From Sedimentitalea sp042687825 (lineage in GTDB: Bacteria > Pseudomonadota > Alphaproteobacteria > Rhodobacterales > Rhodobacteraceae): a stretch of DNA of 64,000 nucleotides. Shown piece after piece: positions 55,793-64,000 of this stretch. Under the pieces are notes generated by a model that was not told where the DNA came from, made no database searches, and saw nothing but the letters and a program-made list of their open reading frames with translations. Both the position numbers and the translations under genes were made by a program. Numbering within the stretch: position 1 is the first letter of the stretch; every line of letters starts with the position of its first letter. The stretch lies in contig NZ_JBHUQE010000003.1 in NCBI RefSeq assembly GCF_042687825.1, positions 1 to 64,000 on the forward strand, written 5' to 3'.

Positions 55793-56986
55793 TTATTCGA
55801 GGTAGGGCATCGGATTGACGCTGTCAAAACCGTTGCGCACCTCGAAATGCACATAGGCATTGTCGCCGCCGCGCAGCTGCGCCAGTTTCTGCCCGCGTTT
55901 GACACTGTCGCCCTTTTTTACCGTGATCTTGTCGACATTGGCATAGACCGTCAGCAGATTGCCGGGATGGCGCACCACGACAATGGGCACCTGATCGGCA
56001 TCCGCGGTAATCGCGGCCACGGATCCATCGGCGGCGGCGGACACTGCGGCGCCGGGCGCGGCGGCGATGTCGATGCCGTCATTGCGGCCCTTGGAATAGG
56101 TCCGCACAATCTTGCCCTGCAGCGGAAAGGCCATGGCGGCCGTTTTGGTGATCGTTGGCTTGGCGATCTTGGTCTTGGGCGGTTCGGGGGGGGTCGGGTC
56201 GATCTTTTCGTCCGGCAGCGGTGTCGCGGCGCTGGGCGGCGTCGGGGTGGGCGAGCCGGCACCGGGTTCGGTGACCGTGGCGGCGGCAGCGGCGGTTTTC
56301 ATTCCGCTGCGTTGCGGCGCAGCCGTCCCGGTGACCGGGATCAGCAGATACTGGCCTTCGCGAATTGCAAAATCCGAGCCCAGCCCGTTCCATTCCGCCA
56401 GCGACTTAACCGAAACCTGATAGAGACGCGAGATCGTATAGGCGGTCTCGCCGCGCGCCACCTTGTGCCGGACCGGTTCGGGTTGCGGCGCGGCGACAAC
56501 CGTCGGTTTCGGAGGGGCGGCCGGCGCCAGGGCGCTGGTCTGCACCTGCGGTGCGACCGGAGTGGTGTCCGGGGCCGCGTCGATGGCGGTGCCGGCGACA
56601 GCCGCGATATCGACACCGGTGGCGGCCGAAGGTTCGGCAACGCGGCTGGGCAGGGCGATGACCTCGCCGGCCCGCAGCGGCACCGTCGGGCTGAGGCCGT
56701 TGAAGCGGGCCAGTTCGTCGGCCGGCAGGCCAATGCGCGCCGCGACATCGGTGACCGTGTCGCCGCGCCGGGCCACAGCGACCTGATAGGTGGGATAGGA
56801 TATGATACCGCGGTCATCCGGTTTCGGGCGATCCGTGGCAATGTTGCGGGCGGCCTCACTGGTGTTGAACGCGCCGACCTGACCGCGCAGGTCGAAATCC
56901 AGCGGTGCGTTGCACCCGGCCAGCAGCGTCGCTGCCACGACAACGCCGCCAAGGCGCACGGATGTCATTGTGGAACCAAACATCAT
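55793..56986 (-). CDS. nlpD: NlpD-like lipoprotein with two LysM domains and a degenerate LytM (M23) domain
   Basis: 397 aa. The signal peptide ends in the lipobox LLAGCN (Cys near residue 25). LysM domains lie at about residues 65-112 and 173-217, separated by Pro/Ala-rich linkers. The C-terminal 100 residues are an M23 fold whose Zn ligands are largely lost: the first His is replaced (GRNDGID), and the HxH motif reads YVHFEVR. The same loss marks E. coli NlpD, which activates amidase AmiC. The order surE-pcm-nlpD fits. No rpoS follows, as expected in alphaproteobacteria. Confidence 0.9.
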   Translation of the reverse strand: MMFGSTMTSVRLGGVVVAATLLAGCNAPLDFDLRGQVGAFNTSEAARNIATDRPKPDDRGIISYPTYQVAVARRGDTVTDVAARIGLPADELARFNGLSPTVPLRAGEVIALPSRVAEPSAATGVDIAAVAGTAIDAAPDTTPVAPQVQTSALAPAAPPKPTVVAAPQPEPVRHKVARGETAYTISRLYQVSVKSLAEWNGLGSDFAIREGQYLLIPVTGTAAPQRSGMKTAAAAATVTEPGAGSPTPTPPSAATPLPDEKIDPTPPEPPKTKIAKPTITKTAAMAFPLQGKIVRTYSKGRNDGIDIAAAPGAAVSAAADGSVAAITADADQVPIVVVRHPGNLLTVYANVDKITVKKGDSVKRGQKLAQLRGGDNAYVHFEVRNGFDSVNPMPYLE

Positions 56987-57043
56987 CTCTCTATCCTCAA
57001 ATCGCCTCCCCCCTGTTCTGTCGGGGGTTCCGGCCGCTTTTTC

Positions 57044-57691
57044 CTATACGTCCTTGCCCAGACCTTCCAGCAGCGGCACGAACCGCACTGGCAGTATCTC
57101 GTCATAGTCAAAGCCGGTTTCGGTCCGGCGCACCCGGATCAACGTCTGCACCGCGTCGGACTGGCCGACCGGCACCACCATGATACCGTTGATTTTCAGT
57201 TGGGCCAAGAGAGGCCCGGGCGGATCCTCGGCGGCGGCGGTCACGATGATCCGGTCAAACGGGGCCTGTTCCGGCAACCCGAACGAGCCATCCGTCACCA
57301 TTGCAGTGATATTGCTGAGATCCAGCTGGTCGAACACGGCCCGCGCCTCGCGCACCAGCCGGGCATGCCGATCAACAGAATAGACCCGCCGCGCCAGTTT
57401 GGACAGGATCGCCGCCTGATATCCCGAGCCGGTGCCTACTTCGAGCACCTTTTCCCGCCCGGTCAGCTGCAGCGCCTGGGTCATCAGCCCGACCACAGAA
57501 GGCTGGCTGATGGTCTGTCCGCAGGCGATCGGCAACGGCATGTCCTCATAGGCGCGATCGGCGAATATGCCGCGCACGAACAGGCCCCGGTCGATCGCCT
57601 CCATGACCTGCAAGACCTTGCGCTCGGTCACTCCGCGCGAGCGCAGGGCGAACAGGAACTGCATTTGGGTTTCCGCCGGAGGTCCGCTCAT
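57044..57691 (-). CDS. pcm: Protein-L-isoaspartate O-methyltransferase
   Basis: 215 aa. It repairs L-isoaspartyl residues by SAM-dependent methylation. Motifs: ISQPSVVGLMTQAL, VLEVGTGSGYQAAIL (SAM loop, about residues 84-98), VYSVDRHARL and FDRIIVTAAAEDPP. ATG 57691 overlaps the surE stop (ATGA). Normal length. Confidence 0.94.
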   Translation of the reverse strand: MSGPPAETQMQFLFALRSRGVTERKVLQVMEAIDRGLFVRGIFADRAYEDMPLPIACGQTISQPSVVGLMTQALQLTGREKVLEVGTGSGYQAAILSKLARRVYSVDRHARLVREARAVFDQLDLSNITAMVTDGSFGLPEQAPFDRIIVTAAAEDPPGPLLAQLKINGIMVVPVGQSDAVQTLIRVRRTETGFDYDEILPVRFVPLLEGLGKDV

Positions 57692-58470
57692 TCGATGGCC
57701 TTCATGGTGTTCAGCACCTCGTGGGCGGTCAGGTCGGCGCGCATCGGCGTGACCGAAACATAGCCGTCCAGATTCGCCGCCGCATCCGAGCCCGGCGCGG
57801 TCGTGATCTGCTGGTTGCCGCCCTTGATCCATAGGAACCGCCGCCCCGAAGGCGAGCTGTGCGGTTCGACCCCGAAATGGGTGCCCTGCCGGAACCCCTG
57901 CGTGGTCACTTTGATCCCCTTGACCTCGGCCGCCGGGACCGGCGGAAAGTTGACGTTGAAAAACAGCCGGTAGTCCTGGTCGGACTCCGGGCTGGCGCGC
58001 AGGATGCGGCGCACCACATCAGCCCCGTGCTCGGCGGCGGCGTCGAACGGGTTGTCGATGCCGAAATTGCGTGGGCCGTAATATTGCGACAGGGCAATCG
58101 CCGGCAACCCCTGCAGGGCCGCCTCCATCGCGCCGCCCAGCGTGCCGGAATACAGCGCGTTCTCGGCCGAGTTGTTGCCCCGGTTGACACCGGACAGGAC
58201 CAGATCGGGCGGGGCATCCTTCATCACGTCGTGCAGCCCGGCCATCACGCAATCGGCGGGGCTGCCCTCGGCGGCGAAACTGCGCGGTCCCATCTTGGCG
58301 ATCATCATCGGGTGGGTATAGCTGATGCTGTGGGCGACGCCGGATTGCTCAAAGGCCGGTGCGACGGTCCAGACCTCGCCATCCGGGCCGGCCAGCTCAT
58401 CGGCGATCGCCGCCAGAACCTGCAGTCCCGGCGCGTTTATTCCGTCGTCATTGGTGATCAGGATACGCAT
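57688..58470 (-). CDS. surE: 5'/3'-nucleotidase SurE
   Basis: 260-aa survival protein, a metal-dependent nucleoside monophosphatase. The N-terminal MRILITNDDGINAPG holds the metal-binding Asp pair; VLSGVNRGNNSAENALYSGT and the central Asn complete the site. ATG 58470 gives the family length; the frame upstream to 58578 is not conserved. First of three coupled genes. Confidence 0.95.
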   Translation of the reverse strand: MRILITNDDGINAPGLQVLAAIADELAGPDGEVWTVAPAFEQSGVAHSISYTHPMMIAKMGPRSFAAEGSPADCVMAGLHDVMKDAPPDLVLSGVNRGNNSAENALYSGTLGGAMEAALQGLPAIALSQYYGPRNFGIDNPFDAAAEHGADVVRRILRASPESDQDYRLFFNVNFPPVPAAEVKGIKVTTQGFRQGTHFGVEPHSSPSGRRFLWIKGGNQQITTAPGSDAAANLDGYVSVTPMRADLTAHEVLNTMKAIE

Positions 58471-58587
58471 GGCGGCCAGCCCTTTTGAGCCTTGATAGAC
58501 GCCCCGTTGCGGGGCGGCAAGCAAGCGCGCCCGTTTCCGCCTATTTTGCCGGTGCGGCCGCCCGGGCCGCGGCAGCATTGCAACGGC

Positions 58588-59223
58588 TCAGAGCAGTGCC
58601 AGCAGTCGCGCGGCCTCGTCAGCCGGGCGGGTCAGGGCCTGACGATCCTCGCCGGGAAAGAACCGGCCGCGGATCGCCGTGGGCATCGGTCGCGGTGCCA
58701 GGATATGCACGCGTGGTCCGGTGTTGACGGTCTCGGCCGCCCAGCTGCGGGCCAGCGCCATCTGCGCCGCCTTGGTCGCGCCATAGGTGCCAAAGAATTT
58801 CTCGCCGGCGCGCGGGTCGTCAAAGAACACCGCCTGACCGGCATCGCCCAGCAGCGGCGCCACAAAGGGGATCAGCACCGAGGTCGCGGTGGCATTCACC
58901 GCCAGCGATTTCTGCCAGTCCTTGGCATCGACGAAATTCGCCGGGGTCAGGGGGGCGGCGTGGATCGCCGTGTGCAGCCACAGGTCCAGACGCCCCCAGC
59001 GGTCATGGATGCCGCGGCACAGCGTGGCCATCGCATCGGGATCGGTGATGTCCATCGGGGCCAGCGTGGCGCTGCCGCCCGCCGCCTGGATGCGGTCGTC
59101 GAGATCTTCCAGGGCACCGGTGGTGCGGGCGACGGCGATCACGTGATGGGTGGCGGCCAGCGCTTCGGCCAGCGCCGCACCCAGGCCGCGTGACGCGCCG
59201 GTAATCAGGGCAGTTTGTGTCAT
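58588..59223 (-). CDS. Short-chain dehydrogenase/reductase
   Basis: 211 aa, short for the family. ITGASRGLGAAL (residues 7-18) is the cofactor loop. The YGATKAA motif supplies Tyr and Lys, but the Ser expected about a dozen residues before the Tyr is an Asp-Asp pair (VFFDDPRAG). So catalytic competence is uncertain. Gap to surE is 117 bases; it follows the small unknown gene downstream of purF by 42 bases. Confidence 0.82.
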   Translation of the reverse strand: MTQTALITGASRGLGAALAEALAATHHVIAVARTTGALEDLDDRIQAAGGSATLAPMDITDPDAMATLCRGIHDRWGRLDLWLHTAIHAAPLTPANFVDAKDWQKSLAVNATATSVLIPFVAPLLGDAGQAVFFDDPRAGEKFFGTYGATKAAQMALARSWAAETVNTGPRVHILAPRPMPTAIRGRFFPGEDRQALTRPADEAARLLALL

Positions 59224-59265
59224 GCGCGCGGTTTGACCCGCATTGCCGCAAGGGTCAAGGGCGGA

Positions 59266-59538
59266 TCAGCCCGTCGGCAGGGTCAGCCGCCGGCTGCTGC
59301 CGTTCTTTTCCAGCATCAGGCCGTCGGCGTCGATGCCAACGATGCGGCCGATGCTCAACCGGTCTCCGGTCTCGACCCGGCGAATCCGGCCGCTGGATTC
59401 GCGCAGCAGGGCCGACATCCGGTCCTGCGGTCCGAACAGACCGATCAGATCGGTTTCGCCGCGTCCGAGGACGCTGTTCTGTGTCGCCATCTGAGCGACG
59501 CGGGCTGTGGTGCGCCCGGTATCTGTTTCGCTTGTCAT
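59266..59538 (-). CDS. Small unknown protein downstream of purF
   Basis: 90 aa from ATG 59538, with AAGGCGG upstream. The N-terminus is polar (MTSETDTGRTTARVAQM), then a beta-rich region with repeated Gly-Asp turns (RRVETGDRLSIGRIVGIDADGLMLEKNG). Such short beta domains occur in PilP-like and SH3-like folds, but I cannot assign one. It lies 165 bases after purF on the same strand. Confidence 0.6.
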   Translation of the reverse strand: MTSETDTGRTTARVAQMATQNSVLGRGETDLIGLFGPQDRMSALLRESSGRIRRVETGDRLSIGRIVGIDADGLMLEKNGSSRRLTLPTG

Positions 59539-59703
59539 GATCCGCCTTTTGGCCCCAAGGGCCACAAAATGCTGCACTGCAGCAATGTCGCTGGATGCGG
59601 CTATCATGGGGCGGAAAACGCGGAAAGGGGAAAGGCGGGGCGGCCGGGCGGCATCGGCAAGGCTCTGCCCATCAGAGACGCCGAAACGGCGCCCTTTGGC
59701 CTA

Positions 59704-61188
59704 TTATTCTGCGGCCGGGTTCATCACAAAGCCTTGATTGACCATGTCGGCTGGCTCGACCGGGTATTCGCCCGAGAAACAGGCGTCGCAATATTGCGGG
59801 CATCCGGTGTTACGGCCCTGCGCCTCGCCGACAGCGCGGTAAAGGCCGTCCAGCGAGATGAATTTCAGGCTGTCGACCCCGAGATGATCGCGCATTTCCT
59901 CGCCGGACATGGTCGCGGCCAGCAGCTTTTCGCGCTGGGGCGTATCGACCCCGTAGAAACACGGCCAGGCCGTGGGTGGCGACGCGATGCGGAAATGCAC
60001 CTCGCGGGCGCCGGCATCCAGGATCATCTCCTTGATCTTGCGGCTGGTGGTGCCGCGCACCACCGAATCGTCGACCAGGATGACCCGCTTGTCCTTGATC
60101 AGCGCCCGGTTGACATTCAGTTTCAGGCGCACGCCCATGTTGCGGATCTGCTCGGTCGGCTCGATGAAGGTGCGGCCCATATACTGGTTGCGGATGATGC
60201 CCATGGCATAGGGAATGCCGCTTTCCAGCGAAAACCCGATTGCTGCCGGGGTGCCGCTGTCGGGCACCGGGCAGACCAGATCGGCCTCGACCGGGCTTTC
60301 CTTGGCCAGTTCGCGGCCGATATTCTCGCGCGTCTCGTATACGCTGCGTCCGCCCAGAATGCTGTCGGGGCGGCTGAAATAGACGTGTTCAAAGATGCAG
60401 AATCGCGGCTTTTGCGGGCGGAAGGGGAAGTGGCTCTGCACGCCCTTATCGTTGATCACCACCATCTCGCCCGGGGCGATCTCGCGTACGAACTCGGCGC
60501 CGATGATGTCCAGCGCGCAGGTCTCGGAGCTGAGCGCCCAGCCGTCGCCGATCTTGCCCAGAACCAGAGGGCGCACGCCCAGCGGGTCGCGCACGCCGAT
60601 CAGCTTGGTGCGGGTCATTGCCACGACCGAAAACGCACCCTCAACCTTGCGCAGCGCTTCTTCCATGCGGTCCGGGATCGACCGGCCCATCGACCGCGCC
60701 ATCAGGTGGATGATGCATTCGCTGTCCGAGCTGCTCTGAAAGATCGAGCCGCGCTCGATCAGTTCGCGGCGCAGGGCCACGGCATTGGTGATGTTGCCGT
60801 TATGGGCAATCGCCGCGCCGCCCATCGAGAATTCGCCAAAGAACGGCTGCACGTCCCGGATCGCTGTCGGTCCCTTGCTGCCCGAGGTCGAATAGCGCAC
60901 ATGGCCGATCGAGATCGGTCCCGGCAGGGTCTCCATAATCTTCTGGCTGGTGAAATTGTCGCGCACATAACCGAACCGGCGGGCGTTGTTGAACCCCTGA
61001 TCCGGGTCATGTGCGACGATGCCGCCAGCTTCTTGTCCACGATGCTGCAGGGCATGCAGGCCCAGGGCGACGAAGGTCGAGGCATCCTGAACCCCGACGA
61101 CTCCGAATATGCCGCATTCCTCGCGCAGTTTGTCGTCATCGCCCTGATCGCGCAGGCCGGACGTGTCAAAGGGATGGGCGGGCGGCAT
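59704..61188 (-). CDS. purF: Amidophosphoribosyltransferase
   Basis: 494 aa. It makes 5-phosphoribosylamine from PRPP and glutamine, the first committed step of purine synthesis. A propeptide of about 25 residues precedes the catalytic Cys in EECGIFG; the glutaminase domain follows with HVRYSTSG. The PRTase domain has LVDDSVVRGTTSRK (PRPP loop). ATG 61188 (MPPAHPFD) is chosen by family starts, though no strong ribosome site is seen; ATG 61242 is the alternative. The C-terminal CDACFSGEYPV block contains Fe-S-like Cys residues. Confidence 0.95.
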   Translation of the reverse strand: MPPAHPFDTSGLRDQGDDDKLREECGIFGVVGVQDASTFVALGLHALQHRGQEAGGIVAHDPDQGFNNARRFGYVRDNFTSQKIMETLPGPISIGHVRYSTSGSKGPTAIRDVQPFFGEFSMGGAAIAHNGNITNAVALRRELIERGSIFQSSSDSECIIHLMARSMGRSIPDRMEEALRKVEGAFSVVAMTRTKLIGVRDPLGVRPLVLGKIGDGWALSSETCALDIIGAEFVREIAPGEMVVINDKGVQSHFPFRPQKPRFCIFEHVYFSRPDSILGGRSVYETRENIGRELAKESPVEADLVCPVPDSGTPAAIGFSLESGIPYAMGIIRNQYMGRTFIEPTEQIRNMGVRLKLNVNRALIKDKRVILVDDSVVRGTTSRKIKEMILDAGAREVHFRIASPPTAWPCFYGVDTPQREKLLAATMSGEEMRDHLGVDSLKFISLDGLYRAVGEAQGRNTGCPQYCDACFSGEYPVEPADMVNQGFVMNPAAE

Positions 61189-61354
61189 ATGCAGGGTGGA
61201 CAAGGCGGGGCAGCTCCGAATCCAAGGGCGGGGTCGTGTCATGACATAGAGCGTCCGATTGCTGCTGTCACGCGCCGGTTCATCAAACCGTTGCATATCT
61301 GTCACCGTTTTTCCAGCGACGGTAGGGACGGGCGGGCGTCGGAACCCGAGGGTC

Positions 61355-61381
61355 AAAGGCCGCCCAGCGGATTGGGCGGCC
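61355..61381 (-). terminator. Intrinsic terminator of the Hint-protein gene
   Basis: On the minus strand GGCCGCCCA and TGGGCGGCC form a perfect 9-bp stem around a 6-base loop, followed by TTT. It lies 30 bases past the stop of the Hint gene and insulates purF from it. The rest of the 222-base gap shows no gene. Confidence 0.7.
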
Positions 61382-61410
61382 ATTTGCGGTGAGCGTGGGG
61401 CAAGCGCGGA

Positions 61411-62040
61411 TCAGGCGGCGACGGCGGGCGCATAGCCCATCGGGTCCAGCGCGACATGCCCGCGGTTGATCATTGCCAGCAGGGCGCGGGTCTCGCCATA
61501 GCTGAGGGTGCGAAAGAACGGCTCGGACACGCCCGAGGGCACATGGATCAGCGCGCCGGTCTGGGCATAGACGATCTCTTCGGTGGCAAAGCACAGCTCG
61601 GTCGCTTCAACGTCGGAATAGCCGCTGATCGACGCGATGCCGCGGAAACCGCACATCGCGGCCGCCGGGACCAGGACGCAGGGGGTCTGGAACAGGGTCT
61701 CGCATTCCGGCTCGAGCAGAGCGACATGCTGGCCGGCAGTCAGCATCATGTCGGAGCAATTGTTCAGGCTGCCGGCGGGGACATGGACGGCGCGGGTCGA
61801 GCCGGCGGCGATGCGATGGGTGCGGATGCCGGTCAGTTCGGCATAGCCACCGTCCAGCGTGTAGATCTGGTCGCCCCTGGTCAGGGTCTCGACGGGACGC
61901 CAACCCGACGGTGTCTCCAGCATGGTTCCGGACCGGAAGGCGCTGACTTCCTGGCGTTTGGGCATCGGCAGAACCGGGGCTTTTTCGGTGATGTCGGCGG
62001 GCAGGAACTGGGCGAATGCTTGGCTGTGGTTCAGAAACAT
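61411..62040 (-). CDS. Hint-domain protein lacking the splicing cysteine
   Basis: 209 aa. Residues about 33-175 form a Hint_2-type fold (FRSGTMLETPSGWRPVETLTRGDQI, MLTAGQHVALLEP), common in Rhodobacteraceae, where its function is poorly known. The block where inteins and hedgehog domains have Cys or Ser reads SAFRSG, so self-splicing is unlikely. AAAGGA seven bases before ATG 62040. It lies between cvpA and purF with its own promoter and terminator. Confidence 0.8.
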   Translation of the reverse strand: MFLNHSQAFAQFLPADITEKAPVLPMPKRQEVSAFRSGTMLETPSGWRPVETLTRGDQIYTLDGGYAELTGIRTHRIAAGSTRAVHVPAGSLNNCSDMMLTAGQHVALLEPECETLFQTPCVLVPAAAMCGFRGIASISGYSDVEATELCFATEEIVYAQTGALIHVPSGVSEPFFRTLSYGETRALLAMINRGHVALDPMGYAPAVAA

Positions 62041-62128
62041 GGGAGCGGTCCTTTGTCAGCAGGTGTTCGTTTGATCTGCCACCATGCTGGCATGGAAATT
62101 CAGCCGTTTTTTGGTCACCATTGGGGCG

Positions 62129-62158
62129 TTAATAGATTACTTTTTCCACATCCGGCAA
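62129..62158 (-). promoter_or_regulatory. Promoter of the Hint-protein gene
   Basis: On the minus strand TTGCCG (plus 62153-62158), 18 bases, TATTAA (plus 62129-62134), about 90 bases before the start codon. Upstream, at 62204-62221, GGTAACC-ATT-GGTTAACC forms a dyad with TTAACC half-sites resembling those of CtrA. The remaining bases of 62041-62338 hold no gene. Confidence 0.45.
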
Positions 62159-62338
62159 AGACCGCCCGCCAGAGCGTGGATTGCACGGTTTCCGAAAACG
62201 CGTGGTAACCATTGGTTAACCAGAAGGGCGGCTTTGTGGCGCTTTCGAGCCCCCAGGATGGGGGCGATTCTATGGCGGGTGTGCCGGCAACAAGGGCGAT
62301 TCTGCGGAAATATGCGGGCGCATCGGTTGCCGCGCGGG

Positions 62339-62893
62339 TTATTTTGCGCAGCTGCCCACCAGGGTTTCGTATTGCAGGGTGATCCAGCCCAGCGCCTGTT
62401 CGGGGTTGCGCGCCTCGATCGAGTCGGTCAGGCGGGCAAAGACCTGGGCCGACCGGCTTTCATCGACAATGGTAAAGGTCTGCGCGGTGACGACCGTTTC
62501 ATAGACGAAAAAGGCGATGGCGATCAGCAGAATGCCGCGGGCCACACCAAAGAAGAAACCCAGCCCCTGATCGACCCCGCCCAGGGCCGAGCGCTGCACC
62601 AGCGAGGAAAACAGCGGCGTGAAGAACGACACGAGAATCAGCGCGACGGCAAAGACGCCGGCAAAGGCGGCGATGATGCTCAACTCGCAACTGTCGGCGA
62701 CGAACTCGCCCAGAACGGGAATTTCCTTGATCAACGGCTCGACCTTGGGCGCAAAGAGATATCCCAGAATTGCCGCCGCGATCCAGCCGGCGATGGCCAT
62801 GATCTCGCGCACGACACCACGGGAATAGGCCAGCAGAGCGGAAACGACGATGATCAGGGCGACCACCCCGTCGATGATAGTGAAACCTTCCAT
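62339..62893 (-). CDS. cvpA: CvpA family membrane protein
   Basis: 184 aa, four hydrophobic helices (IIDGVVALIIVVSALLAYSRG at the N-terminus, IAGWIAAAILGYLFAP, IIAAFAGVFAVALILVSFF, GVARGILLIAIAFFVY). It matches the CvpA family, named for colicin V production and often near purF. Actual function unclear; possibly cell-envelope related. It lies 45 bases after radA and 298 before the Hint gene. Confidence 0.9.
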   Translation of the reverse strand: MEGFTIIDGVVALIIVVSALLAYSRGVVREIMAIAGWIAAAILGYLFAPKVEPLIKEIPVLGEFVADSCELSIIAAFAGVFAVALILVSFFTPLFSSLVQRSALGGVDQGLGFFFGVARGILLIAIAFFVYETVVTAQTFTIVDESRSAQVFARLTDSIEARNPEQALGWITLQYETLVGSCAK

Positions 62894-62938
62894 GGCCCTG
62901 GTCCGTCCTGTTTCTGCCTGCGCTGCCGCTTCGGGACC

Positions 62939-64000
<1,062 letters not shown>

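Noticed and set aside
55793..56986. Active M23 endopeptidase
   Set aside because: The fold is present, but the His of the HxxxD motif and the first His of HxH are replaced, so an activator role is more likely.

Overview
The window looks like a stretch of alphaproteobacterial chromosome, most likely Rhodobacterales (Roseobacter/Rhodobacter group). The support is high GC with strong third-position bias, a 14-gene nuo operon interrupted by small accessory genes of the kind known from Paracoccus and Rhodobacter (including DUF5333- and DUF5337-like products), the nuoN-birA-coaX-rnj order, and a Hint_2-type protein. No rRNA, tRNA, CRISPR array, transposase, integrase or phage gene was seen. It reads as core chromosome with no obvious accessory island.

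Region 1 (1-12.3 kb). After a terminator come a DUF3422 membrane protein and an M20 amidohydrolase. Facing them is a six-gene minus-strand run: glmU, glmS, an AlkD-like HEAT protein, moaA, waaA and a family-4 glycosyltransferase. It mixes UDP-GlcNAc and LPS-core synthesis with molybdopterin synthesis. Divergent from glmU are gph and a DegT/AHBA-type aminotransferase.

Region 2 (12.3-22.2 kb) is a leucine/isovalerate catabolic operon: ivd, a secreted LprI-like protein, an acyl-CoA synthetase, mccB, mccA, hmgL and a methylglutaconyl-CoA hydratase. A good promoter with an overlapping dyad precedes ivd. A nitronate monooxygenase-like gene faces it.

Region 3 (22.5-40.8 kb) is respiratory complex I, nuoA to nuoN, all 14 subunits in canonical order. 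Nine other candidate genes are inserted between subunit genes: small membrane proteins, a membrane-anchored unknown, a DUF5337-like protein, a MAPEG protein, a lipoprotein, a DUF5333-like exported protein, a small soluble protein, and a Cys-less carboxymuconolactone-decarboxylase fold protein. NuoE carries a helix-hairpin-helix extension and NuoL a His-rich loop. birA, coaX and rnj follow.

Region 4 (44-52.7 kb) holds a tautomerase, an RhlE-type helicase with a hairpin at its start codon, a family-2 glycosyltransferase, prfC, an atypical SDR, an AlkC-like protein, an orphan ABC ATPase and a WYL/YafY regulator.

Region 5 (52.8-64 kb) has tatABC with a DUF815 ATPase. Facing it on the minus strand are radA (cut by the window end), cvpA, a Hint-domain protein, purF, a small unknown, an SDR, and surE-pcm-nlpD, the last with a degenerate LytM domain.

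No clearly new multi-gene system was found. The most promising leads are the conserved-looking insertions in the nuo operon, the secreted protein inside the leucine operon, and several regulatory dyads over promoters or start codons. All homology calls are by recognition only; no database search was run.
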